A stretch of 64,000 bases of DNA, taken from assembly GCA_003242885.1 (NCBI GenBank), contig QKMZ01000005.1, positions 186,001 to 250,000 on the forward strand. The letters run 5' to 3'. The notes below the pieces were generated by a model. It was not told the origin of the DNA. It saw only the letters and a list, made by a program, of their open reading frames with translations, and did no database searches. Below, one piece after another: positions 45,790-53,923 of this stretch; position 1 is the stretch's first letter; the number at the start of each line of letters is the position of its first letter. Origin of the DNA: Candidatus Melainabacteria bacterium. GTDB taxonomy: Bacteria; Cyanobacteriota; Vampirovibrionia; Obscuribacterales; Obscuribacteraceae. The translations under genes and the position numbers were made by a program.

Positions 45790-45930
45790 ACCTCGTTGCA
45801 ACTTTCTGCTTCCTCGGAAGTGCGCAATCAGGCGGAAGGCGAGACAGGGGCTGATAAATCCTCAGAGTCTCTCATGAACCCCGGAACCGAGTTAATCCGT
45901 CGGCCCGATTGGCTCAAGCCGCTTTGAGGT
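45790..45930 (+). ncRNA. Unassigned structured leader RNA
   Basis: About 140 nt closed by ACCTC (45790-45794) / GAGGT (45926-45930). Inside are a GAGAC…CTGA / TCAG…GTCTC hairpin (45841-45871), a possible GGGG (45847-45850) / CCCC (45879-45882) pseudoknot, and a 9-bp stem GAGTTAATC / GATTGGCTC (45889-45897 / 45907-45915). It lies 50 nt before the rhomboid-like gene. It looks like a riboswitch-type leader, but I could not match it to a known class. The structure is read by eye. Confidence 0.45.
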
Positions 45931-45980
45931 AATTAGTTTTATGAGAGTCCTTCTTCAGCTAGATTCTTTAGGAAGAGCGT

Positions 45981-46883
45981 ATGAATCAACCCACCCCCCA
46001 AGGTAGAGCTCAAATTGAGTCGGCTTCAGGTTTTCCACTAATCACCGTCTCGCTCTTGATGGGCTTGATGTTGGTGTATTACATGAGCTCGACCACTGCT
46101 AATGACCGTTTTTTCGAAATGACTGGTCACGGCTTCAGAGCTGATGATGCAGTCCTTGCTTTCCAAACAAGCAACTGGGGCAAGCTTTTCAACATGATGT
46201 ACGCGAATTTCGCAAGTTTGCATTATGTGCAGCTCTTCTTCAGTGCTTATTTCATCTGGGTCTTCGGTGGTCACATCGAAGGTAAGATGGGTCCAGCCCG
46301 GCTCGGGCTGCTGGTATTGCTTGGTTTGACTGTACCGTGGGTCGCAGTCGCCTTGCTTCATTCGGGCAAAGGCAGCAGCACGATTTTCGTTGGACCTGTT
46401 TTTGTTATTTCGTCTCTGGTGGGCGCTTACCTGGTGCTCCCTCCTGAAAAGCAAAGACTGAAGAGCTGGATGCCCAAAAACCGCCACCAGATCTTCGACA
46501 CCGAAGAGAAGAAGGACGTTCGCGACCACTACATCAAAAACCCGATGATATTCGTCGGAGTGTTTGTGTTCGTGGAATTAGCTTTTCACTTCGCTTGCTC
46601 AATGCTTTTTCCAGGTTATGACACTCTGGATTTTGTCGGTGCAGCAATTGCATTCGGTATGGGATACGGCATGGCCTACGCCCTGCTCTCGTCGGCAACC
46701 GGTAACGTTCAGGATGCACCGATGAAACTCGGCGTACTGCACCACTATCGCAAGCTCATCGCCATCGACGTTCCTCACGAGCAGGCGCTCATGGGCACTT
46801 CCAAGGCTCTGGGCCTTCCTTACGAGCAAGTCCGCGACTGGGTCAACAAGGACAAGGGCAAGATGAAGATTCGAAATCTATAG
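45981..46883 (+). CDS. Rhomboid-like membrane protein lacking the catalytic motif
   Basis: A 300-residue protein with about six membrane segments and a C-terminal cytoplasmic tail of about 70 residues. The layout and the segment MYANFASLHYVQLFFSAYFIWVFGGHIEGKMG match the L1 loop of rhomboid proteases (normally ...H..N...L..FG..LE...G). Where active rhomboids have GxSG, it reads VGPVFVISSLVGAYLV, and the second catalytic His in the last helix is missing (GAAIAFGMGYGMAY). It is therefore probably an inactive rhomboid-like protein. The start at 45981 has AGGAAGAG 5 nt upstream. The leader holds a structured RNA, and a terminator follows. Confidence 0.72.
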   Translation: MNQPTPQGRAQIESASGFPLITVSLLMGLMLVYYMSSTTANDRFFEMTGHGFRADDAVLAFQTSNWGKLFNMMYANFASLHYVQLFFSAYFIWVFGGHIEGKMGPARLGLLVLLGLTVPWVAVALLHSGKGSSTIFVGPVFVISSLVGAYLVLPPEKQRLKSWMPKNRHQIFDTEEKKDVRDHYIKNPMIFVGVFVFVELAFHFACSMLFPGYDTLDFVGAAIAFGMGYGMAYALLSSATGNVQDAPMKLGVLHHYRKLIAIDVPHEQALMGTSKALGLPYEQVRDWVNKDKGKMKIRNL

Positions 46884-46935
46884 GTCGATGGACTAAAGGA
46901 TTTCGGTCTGTAACCCGATTAACACAAACTAAATT

Positions 46936-46989
46936 AAAAGCGCCTTTCGTGCCACTGGATGAATTCCATAAACCGAGAAGGCGCTTTTT
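46936..46989 (+). terminator. Intrinsic terminator after the rhomboid-like gene
   Basis: An 11-bp stem AAAAGCGCCTT / AAGGCGCTTTT with an unusually long 31-nt loop that holds a small inner hairpin (TGGA / TCCA), ending in TTTTT. It can work in both directions. Confidence 0.8.
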
Positions 46990-47228
46990 ACATGGCGCCA
47001 TCCTCGTGCCATCCTATGTAGAAAGGTGGTGAGCCTGCGGCGATTAAACTGAACTTATCCTTCTCAGTTTAAGTGAGCTTCTAATAACGCGCGTACGGGG
47101 TTGTCGAGGTAAACTATCACCTTGGTCTTGGCGTCCGTTAACGCATTCAAGTCAAAGTCCGTTTGTATACCGAACTTTGTCCCACCCGAAGTCCGTAATG
47201 CCTGACAGGTGCTGATCTAGAGGTTTAT
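46990..47228. other. Leader region of the sugar-dehydratase gene
   Basis: About 240 bases with three GTCCGT motifs (47133, 47157, 47191) and a TGTATAC -10 candidate near 47164. No small gene was seen. Confidence 0.35.
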
Positions 47229-49208
47229 TTGGTGGTCCAGTCGCAAATCGAGCGTGATGAAACCCAGGAAGCTCAAGAGAAGGTCGTGCAGCCTATGAGT
47301 TCACCGACCGATTCGAGCGCGCCAGTCAGTCCTACTGTCGTTTCCGATATTTTGGAGATGATCAGGTGGAAGCGTCTCATGCAGGTCTTCTTTGACGGCA
47401 TGTTGGCATTCCTGGCGTTTGCGGGGGCTTTCTTAATCCGCTTCGACGGGCACCTCAACAGCCATTTCTTTCACCAGCTGCTAATCTTCGCGCCCGCGAT
47501 TGTTTCATTGCGCCTCCTGTCCAACTGGGGATTTGGCACTTACAGGCGCTTGTGGCGCTATACAGGTCTGACCGAAGTGATGGAACTGGGCTGCTCAGTC
47601 CTCACTGTGACTACGATTTTGACCATCGCCCGCGCGCTCGGCTTCATGGCCGTAGAAGGCAGCCAGCTCTCTTACGGTATTATCGCCATTGATGCTGGAC
47701 TATGCTTTCTGCTTCTTTGTGCCAGTCGTGTGTTGCGGCGCCTGCAAACAGAGCACAATCAGAGACGCCACTGGCGGCAGCCGGTTCGCAAGCGCGCACT
47801 GGTCGTTGGTGCCGGTGATGCAGGACAGATGGTGCTGAGAGAACTCGCACAGCGTGCTGACCTTGGCGTTGACGTTGTCGGTATGGTTGATGATGACCCG
47901 ATGAAGCTCAAGAAGCGCATCGGCAGTATCACCGTATTTGGTACCACTAAAGAATTGAAAAACTTGGCAGAAAATCTTTGCGTAGATCAGGTGATCATCG
48001 CGATGCCTTCTGCTCCTCCGCATGAAATCCGCCGCATCGTAGACATCTGTCGAGAGGCGGAAGTAGAACCCCGCATTTTGCCCGGTTTGTTCGAACTGAT
48101 TGATGGACGCGTTTCGGTCAGCCAGTTGCGCGAAGTTTCGCTCGAAGATCTGCTTGGGCGCGAGCCAGTGCACATGGACTCTGCCGCGATTACTTCATAT
48201 CTTGAAGGGCGTTGCGTGCTCGTCACCGGAGCCGGTGGTTCGATTGGCAGCGAACTGTGCCGCCAAATTCTCAAGTTTCAACCCGCCAAGATTTTGCTCT
48301 TGGGTCGCGGCGAAAATTCTATTTTTGCCATTCACCAAGAATTGAAAAAACGACCTGAGCCGGTCGAAATCATCCCCATCATTGCTGATGTTCGTGACCA
48401 CGAGCGCATGCAAGCTGTTTTTGATCGCCACAAGCCTGCTGTTGTTTTCCATGCTGCTGCCCACAAGCATGTTCCGCTCATGGAAGAAAACGTTTCAGAA
48501 GCGATCACCAATAACGTCAGAGGCACGCAAATTCTGGCGGAACTCTCTCATCGCACGCATGTAGAAACTTTTGTGCTGGTGTCGTCCGACAAAGCTGTCA
48601 ATCCATCGTCTGTCATGGGCGCCACCAAGCGTATGGCCGAGATGATCGTCCAGAGTCTGGATACGAGATCAGAGACTCGTTTTGCCTCCGTCCGATTTGG
48701 CAATGTGCTTGCTAGCCGTGGTTCTGTTATTCCGCTGTGGAAGCAGCAAATCGCACAGGGCGGTCCCGTCACTGTTACACATGCTGACGCCACCCGTTAT
48801 TTCATGCTGATCCCTGAATCAGTACAGCTCATCTTGCAAGCCGGAGCGCTCGCGTCCGGTGGCGAAATCTACGTGCTCGACATGGGCAAGCCTGTTCGAA
48901 TCATTGATCTCGCGTACGACCTGATTCGCTTTTCCGGACTGCGACCGAATCAAGACGTCAAAGTCGAAGTTGTTGGTTTGCGCCCTGGCGAGAAATTGCA
49001 CGAAGAGCTTCTCACTGCAGAAGAGGGGCTGACCAAGACCACATACGAAAAAATCTTTGTCGGACAGCCGGCCAAGATCGATCACCAGTTGCTCTACAAG
49101 CAAATCGACAGCCTGGTGACGGCAGCGCGCGCTGATGATGAAGCGTCCGTCCGCAATCAATTGGATACTGTTCTTGGCGGCACATTGAGCGCACAGAGCT
49201 TGGTCTAG
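47229..49208 (+). CDS. CapD/WbpM-type nucleotide-sugar 4,6-dehydratase, membrane-bound
   Basis: A 659-residue polysaccharide-biosynthesis enzyme. Four N-terminal membrane helices (about 50-170), a first Rossmann domain with GAGDAGQMVLREL (192 onward), and a C-terminal short-chain dehydrogenase domain with TGAGGSIGSELCRQI, AAAHKHVPLMEEN and SSDKAVNPSSVMGATKR. The last carries the family's SxxK-type catalytic variant with Met-Lys. Enzymes of this type (PglF, WbpM, CapD) convert UDP-GlcNAc to a 4-keto-6-deoxy sugar for surface glycans. The start is GTG or TTG-like near 47229 with GAGG a few nt upstream; M23 is a possible alternative. It is 6 nt from larE but functionally unrelated. Confidence 0.93.
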   Translation: MVVQSQIERDETQEAQEKVVQPMSSPTDSSAPVSPTVVSDILEMIRWKRLMQVFFDGMLAFLAFAGAFLIRFDGHLNSHFFHQLLIFAPAIVSLRLLSNWGFGTYRRLWRYTGLTEVMELGCSVLTVTTILTIARALGFMAVEGSQLSYGIIAIDAGLCFLLLCASRVLRRLQTEHNQRRHWRQPVRKRALVVGAGDAGQMVLRELAQRADLGVDVVGMVDDDPMKLKKRIGSITVFGTTKELKNLAENLCVDQVIIAMPSAPPHEIRRIVDICREAEVEPRILPGLFELIDGRVSVSQLREVSLEDLLGREPVHMDSAAITSYLEGRCVLVTGAGGSIGSELCRQILKFQPAKILLLGRGENSIFAIHQELKKRPEPVEIIPIIADVRDHERMQAVFDRHKPAVVFHAAAHKHVPLMEENVSEAITNNVRGTQILAELSHRTHVETFVLVSSDKAVNPSSVMGATKRMAEMIVQSLDTRSETRFASVRFGNVLASRGSVIPLWKQQIAQGGPVTVTHADATRYFMLIPESVQLILQAGALASGGEIYVLDMGKPVRIIDLAYDLIRFSGLRPNQDVKVEVVGLRPGEKLHEELLTAEEGLTKTTYEKIFVGQPAKIDHQLLYKQIDSLVTAARADDEASVRNQLDTVLGGTLSAQSLV

Positions 49209-49214
49209 ACAGTC

Positions 49215-50144
49215 ATGAGTGCAACAACCGAAAGTCTTTTGGCTCAACGAGAAGCGAAGCTTATCGCCGCACTTTCGCGTCTTGACAGCGTTGTTGTCGC
49301 GTATTCCGGTGGCGTTGACAGTTCGCTGCTTGCATTCTACGCGCGTAAAGTTTTGGGTGATAGAGCCCGCATTGTCATTGCTGTTTCACCAAGCTTAGCT
49401 TCTGATGAATTGGATGAGGCGCGCGCGCAAGCTAAACAATTTGGCTGGCAACTCATGGAAGTGACTACCGATGAGGTAGACAATCCTGATTACAGAAAGA
49501 ATGACGGGCAACGCTGTTATTTTTGCAAAGGAGCACTGTTCGCTGCCATGGACGCGCTTGCGAAGCGCGAAGGCTTCGTCAATCTCGCTTATGGTGCCAA
49601 TGTCGCCGACTTGGGAGATATCCGACCGGGGCAACGCGCGGCGCAAGAATACAATGTGGTAAGCCCGCTTCAGGAGGCGCAACTCACTAAGGAAGAGATC
49701 CGCGAATTGGCTCGAATAGCTGGTTTGGCGTCTTGGGACAAACCTCAGTCAGCTTGTTTGTCATCACGATTTCCCACTTTTGAAACTGTGACGCCTCAAC
49801 GTTTGAAGGTCGTCGAGTCCGCTGAAATTGCACTTCGGAAGCTCGGATTCAAGGGTTTTCGCGTGCGCTTTCACAGTTTGTCTGCGACCAAAAATCTTTC
49901 CGGCGAAGAACTTTCACTGGCTCGCATCGAATTTACCGACGAAGATTTGAGAAGGGTCTCTTTGGATGAAACTTTGCGATCTCAACTAGCTGCCGCCGTT
50001 AAGAGCGCTGGCTTTGCGTTTGTCACGATCGATATTGAAGGTTACAGGCAGGGCTCGTCGAATATCGGACTCGGTTCTTTTGCGGCAGATGAGGCACAGC
50101 GGAATTCAGAATTCGTACCAGTGGAGTTGACTCGTCGTGGATAA
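49215..50144 (+). CDS. larE: LarE, ATP-dependent sacrificial sulfur insertase
   Basis: A 309-residue PP-loop enzyme that transfers sulfur to the nicotinate-derived pincer precursor of the nickel (NPN) cofactor of lactate racemase. The ATP loop AYSGGVDSS is at 29-37, followed by GQRCYFCKGALF and the loop QSACLSSRFP, with C181 in the place of the sacrificial Cys of the best-studied LarE. It overlaps larB by 8 nt. LarC, the nickel-insertion protein, and LarA are not in the window, so the pathway is incomplete here. Confidence 0.93.
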   Translation: MSATTESLLAQREAKLIAALSRLDSVVVAYSGGVDSSLLAFYARKVLGDRARIVIAVSPSLASDELDEARAQAKQFGWQLMEVTTDEVDNPDYRKNDGQRCYFCKGALFAAMDALAKREGFVNLAYGANVADLGDIRPGQRAAQEYNVVSPLQEAQLTKEEIRELARIAGLASWDKPQSACLSSRFPTFETVTPQRLKVVESAEIALRKLGFKGFRVRFHSLSATKNLSGEELSLARIEFTDEDLRRVSLDETLRSQLAAAVKSAGFAFVTIDIEGYRQGSSNIGLGSFAADEAQRNSEFVPVELTRRG

Positions 50145-50982
50145 AGAGAAGCTTCTTGCCCTGTTGCAATCCGTCGCTACTCGCAAAGTCGAGCCCGAGT
50201 CCGCGCTCGAGCAGCTAAAAGACTTACCTTACGCTGACTTGGGTTTTGCGAGAATCGATTTGCACAGAAGTTTGCGCCACGGCTATGCGGAAGTGATTTT
50301 CTCTCCAGGCAAAACGTCCGAGCAGATCGTATCGATTGTTCGAACGCTGCGAGAGAACAACGACCTGGTCATCGCAACCAGGGCGGAAGCGTCTCAGGCT
50401 GAAGAGGTTCTTCGGCAGATACCGGAGGGCCGGTATGAAACATTGTCGCGCGCTTTGGTATTCGGCGATATGCCTGATACCAAACCCGGTGCTTTGAGCG
50501 TGAATGTCATCACCGCTGGAACCTCAGACATCCCAGTGGCAGAGGAGTGTGCGCTGATCTTGCAAACAGCAGGCGTTCCGGTTCAGAAGCTTTACGACGT
50601 CGGAGTCGCTGGCATTCATCGCTTACTTGCTCATGTAGAACTACTCCGCCGTGGTGCTTTGACTGTTGTGTGCGCTGGAATGGACGGCGCCTTGCCGAGT
50701 GTCGTCGGCGGAATTCTCGATGGACCAGTAATTGCTGTCCCTACATCTGTTGGTTATGGTGCTGCCTTTGACGGCTTGGCGCCCTTGCTTTCAATGCTCA
50801 ACAGTTGCGCTGCCGGCATTACTGTCGTCAACATCGACAACGGCTTCGGCGCTGCATATGCAGCTTTGCGAATGTACAACGCATTATCAAAGGAAGGTGG
50901 GGGCGCGTTGCACGCGCCCGCTAATTTCAATGGGCGCATACAATGCGCCCAGGTTAGTTCGGGCGTGGTTGTAGATTCCTAA
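50137..50982 (+). CDS. larB: LarB, nicotinate dinucleotide carboxylase, with repeat-derived C-terminus
   Basis: A 281-residue enzyme that carboxylates and hydrolyses nicotinic acid adenine dinucleotide in the first step of the nickel-pincer cofactor pathway. The C-terminal PurE-like domain shows VITAGTSDIPVAEE, YDVGVAGIHRL, VCAGMDGALPSVVGG and VIAVPTSVGYGAAF. The start is GTG at 50137, overlapping larE. The family normally ends near NGFGAAYAALRM (residue about 247). The last 30 residues (EGGGALHAPANFNGRIQC and on) are the translation of two palindromic repeats (50901-50951), so the C-terminus seems to have been altered by repeat insertion. Its stop overlaps that of the convergent kinase gene. 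Confidence 0.93.
   Translation: MDKEKLLALLQSVATRKVEPESALEQLKDLPYADLGFARIDLHRSLRHGYAEVIFSPGKTSEQIVSIVRTLRENNDLVIATRAEASQAEEVLRQIPEGRYETLSRALVFGDMPDTKPGALSVNVITAGTSDIPVAEECALILQTAGVPVQKLYDVGVAGIHRLLAHVELLRRGALTVVCAGMDGALPSVVGGILDGPVIAVPTSVGYGAAFDGLAPLLSMLNSCAAGITVVNIDNGFGAAYAALRMYNALSKEGGGALHAPANFNGRIQCAQVSSGVVVDS
50901..50951. repeat. Dispersed palindrome pair inside the 3' end of larB, copy E
   Basis: GGGCGCG-TTGCA-CGCGCCC (50901-50919) and TGGGCGCAT-ACA-ATGCGCCCA (50931-50951), the second a 9-bp stem. It resembles the second half of copy D. It lies within coding sequence and next to the convergent gene end, where it may also act as a transcript-end hairpin. Confidence 0.85.
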
Positions 50983-53630
50983 CGGCTGGCGTTCAGCGTG
51001 GGCACTTGATCGATTCGATATTTCTGCATCTCGCGAATGAGATTGCCTGCGCGTTGCATGGCGTCTTGCGGTGTGTTCGCGCTGCCGCGTTTCCAGGAAT
51101 TAGACGGTCGCAATTGCTGAATAAAAGTCTCCCAGTTCCACAGACTTTCCTGCGGCTGCAATGCCATGCAAGTAAGCACGCTGTCGATAACTAGCGCCGA
51201 GAAATTATCCAGGTACGGCCCGAAGTGATTCATCGTCCTTGACGGATGCTGAAACAGTGGATGCCCAACTTCTGCACTCTGCATGTGCGCAATTGCAGGT
51301 ACATACATGTTGTCGTAATCGACCAGACGCAGATTGCCTCGACCATCAACAAGAATGTTTGACGGCTCCAAATCACCGTGCGCGATGCCCGCTGCATTGA
51401 GCGCCATCACCATCTCGCGAAACTGATTGACGATGCGTTGCAGCTCATGCTTGTTTTCGTTGCGCAATTGAAAACGTATATAGTCATCGATTCTCTTGCC
51501 GTCAATGTAGCCCATGCGCAAGATTGGCAGCCATTGTTCGCCGACTCTCAGTCCGCGCGATTGATATTGGAAGCTGACCAAATACTTGCCGGCGTCTTTC
51601 ATGTTGTGTCGCGCAATTGCTTCGTATCTTTGTTTGCGATCTGCGCTGTCGCGTAGAAAGCACTTTACTGCATAATGTTTGTTTTGCCCTGCAATGCGCA
51701 GCACGAGCCCGTTTTTCCCCTCCCACTGGTCAAAGCTAAGCACGCGGCCCATTCGTAATTCAGGGTCAGAGAATGCGTCATCATCCAACACGACAGCATC
51801 TTTTATTACTGATACGCGTGGGAAACGCTGTGGCACATGAACTTCACTGGTAGCGCGAGGCGGCCCTGCCGAAGGTGTTGGTGCGCTTGCTTTCGATGGT
51901 TGGGGCGGAGGCGTTGGCGGGGGCAAGTCCTGAAACAGAGGGTTGTTTGTATGCTGCTGTGAGGGGCGCTTTGGAATCATCAGGTCATCACCCTCATAAT
52001 CCTTCAGCGCCTTGCTGTAGTTTTCCGCGGCTTTCAGAACGCTACCAGGTCCGCCGCTGCGGTCAGGCGGTTTGCTCGAAGCTTGTTTGGAATTCGCTGC
52101 ACCAGCGCCAGCTCCTCCGGCTCCTGGATGTTTCCCTGCTGCACCCGTGTTCGGCGCACTACCTGTAGCTTCTGCGTACCATGGAATTTCTGCCGTGGGA
52201 GAATTATTTGAAGAACCTGTTTTAGAGCCAGATCCCGAACCCGATCCACCAGGGCGAGCTGTTCCTTGACCTTGTCCTTTCCCCTGGCTCTGACCGGTAG
52301 TACCTGGTCGCGTACCGCTCTGTCCGGAATTCGAACTTGAGCCAGGAGCGGCACCATATCCGTAATCACTGTCATCTCCGTATCCGTATCCATATCCATA
52401 AGACTCAGAGCTACTGCCTGCCGCACTCTGTCCCGAATTCGAAGTCGTATTCGTGTTGGTTTGCGCGTTTGAATAGTTAGATGTGTTCGATGCATTTGCA
52501 GCGCTCGACGTGTTTTGGGGATGTGCAAACGAACCAGCCGCAGGTCCTGGTGGTGTTTGGAATGAGCCAGGTATTGAATTGAACGTGCCCGTGGCAAAAC
52601 TTGGACCGCTCTGAATTGTTGAGCCTGTCTGGCTGTTAAAACTGCCTGAAGCCGATGAACTCGCTCCGGATGTTTGCGCTTGTTGTGTTGCACTGCGCGG
52701 TTCAGTAGTTTGGCTTTGTACTTCAATAGCCTTGTCTACTCGGCGGTCGTGCCCAGCCGGACGAAACTCCGGTATCTCATGCAACTGCATGGTAAGAAGT
52801 TTTTTGATGTCGTGCGCGCGTTTGTTGATATCCGGAACGGGATGCCGGAGAAGTTCATTGAGCAGACGAGAACCTTCAGGATTTTTGTAATCTGCTGCAC
52901 AAAATATCAAGCGTTCATCACCGCCAGCGTGACGCTGCCACAGCGTCGGATCAAGTTTCAATACTTGCATCGAATGATAGATTATCCATGCCGAAAATCT
53001 GTCGATGGTTTCATCAAAAACTTCCGCATCCCGTTGCGGGTGTTGATAATTGACGTGACCTAACTCGTTAGCCTTTTCCCCAGCCATCGCTGGAACATAG
53101 ATGCCGTCATAATCTACTAGCATCAGATCTTTATTGCGTACGATAATATTGCCATGCTGTAAGTCACCGTGGGCGATACCATTGCGTTCGAGTTCAAAAA
53201 CAAGGTCCACAAACTGGTTGATGAAACGGTCCATCTGCTGTTTGCTGTGCATGTTCTTGCGGATAAACTGATCGAGCGTCAAACCCTCAACCCAGGGCAT
53301 TTTGACAATCGGATACCAATTACCGTTGACGAGTATTCCCTTCAGCAAATACTCGAATTCAAGCAAAGTCGAGACGTGATTGAAAGCCGTAAATGTGCTC
53401 AGGTGCCCGTAGCGTTGGTGCTGATTGTAGACGTTGCGCAGAAAGCACTTTACTGCGACGTTGCGATTTGCGCACTGAAACTGATAGACGCTGGCGAAAT
53501 TACCGCAAATTGGTTTCGGCAGTCCCATAGCGTTGGTTTCCGGCGCGCCTTGCTGCAACTCTTGGTTGTCAAAGCAGATTTCCGGAGATTGAACTGTCTC
53601 GTTGTAGTCCTGCGGTGTGGGCCACTGCAT
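50979..53630 (-). CDS. Tandem protein-kinase-like protein with Gly/Ser-rich linker
   Basis: An 883-residue protein with two related kinase-fold domains (about 35-280 and 625-880) joined by a long low-complexity linker rich in Gly, Ser, Asn, Gln and Pro. Each has a VKCF Lys strand (NVAVKCFLR, HYAVKCFLR), a catalytic loop HGD (AHGDLQHGNIIV, AHGDLEPSNILV), a DFG-like VDYDG / VDYDN, and a following VPA and HP segment. The DFG Gly-to-Asn change and the lack of a typical Gly loop make the activity uncertain, but both HGD and DYD are kept. It is divergent from a VWA gene, the arrangement of TerY-type phosphorylation systems. Its end overlaps larB by 4 nt. Confidence 0.88.
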   Translation of the reverse strand: MQWPTPQDYNETVQSPEICFDNQELQQGAPETNAMGLPKPICGNFASVYQFQCANRNVAVKCFLRNVYNQHQRYGHLSTFTAFNHVSTLLEFEYLLKGILVNGNWYPIVKMPWVEGLTLDQFIRKNMHSKQQMDRFINQFVDLVFELERNGIAHGDLQHGNIIVRNKDLMLVDYDGIYVPAMAGEKANELGHVNYQHPQRDAEVFDETIDRFSAWIIYHSMQVLKLDPTLWQRHAGGDERLIFCAADYKNPEGSRLLNELLRHPVPDINKRAHDIKKLLTMQLHEIPEFRPAGHDRRVDKAIEVQSQTTEPRSATQQAQTSGASSSASGSFNSQTGSTIQSGPSFATGTFNSIPGSFQTPPGPAAGSFAHPQNTSSAANASNTSNYSNAQTNTNTTSNSGQSAAGSSSESYGYGYGYGDDSDYGYGAAPGSSSNSGQSGTRPGTTGQSQGKGQGQGTARPGGSGSGSGSKTGSSNNSPTAEIPWYAEATGSAPNTGAAGKHPGAGGAGAGAANSKQASSKPPDRSGGPGSVLKAAENYSKALKDYEGDDLMIPKRPSQQHTNNPLFQDLPPPTPPPQPSKASAPTPSAGPPRATSEVHVPQRFPRVSVIKDAVVLDDDAFSDPELRMGRVLSFDQWEGKNGLVLRIAGQNKHYAVKCFLRDSADRKQRYEAIARHNMKDAGKYLVSFQYQSRGLRVGEQWLPILRMGYIDGKRIDDYIRFQLRNENKHELQRIVNQFREMVMALNAAGIAHGDLEPSNILVDGRGNLRLVDYDNMYVPAIAHMQSAEVGHPLFQHPSRTMNHFGPYLDNFSALVIDSVLTCMALQPQESLWNWETFIQQLRPSNSWKRGSANTPQDAMQRAGNLIREMQKYRIDQVPTLNASR

Positions 53631-53735
53631 GGCATTACCTGAACGCGCTCTCTATTGGTTTATTACCACAGCTGGACAGGGCTGTATCCGCTGCACTGAT
53701 TCTTATGAAAGAGAGCAGCATTCTCTTCTTTGACC

Positions 53736-53756
53736 GGGCGACACATGGCGTCGCCC
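53736..53756. repeat. Dispersed GC-rich palindrome, copy F
   Basis: GGGCGACAC-ATG-GCGTCGCCC, followed by CCTGCAAGCGGGCG as in copy D. It lies between the tandem-kinase gene and the VWA gene, in their shared promoter region. Confidence 0.85.
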
Positions 53757-53923
53757 CTGCAAGCGGGCGAGAACGTCATCTCCTACATGACGCGCCACCC
53801 ACAGCGTGTCCCTAAGGAAAGGCTCCCTTGGCAAGAGTTCTATTCTTATGGGCGTTTCTGCAATATGATCATGAGCCTGTCTCGACAGCGCACTTAATGT
53901 TTCCGGCGCCAAAGGATCGATAG

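Noticed and set aside
45790..45930. c-di-AMP (ydaO) riboswitch
   Set aside because: GGAACC and GTTAATC resemble parts of it, but the order and the remaining conserved blocks do not fit; kept only as an unassigned structured RNA.
47133..47196. Three GTCCGT motifs before the sugar dehydratase as an operator array
   Set aside because: Spacings of 24 and 34 bp are irregular and the motif is only 6 bp long.
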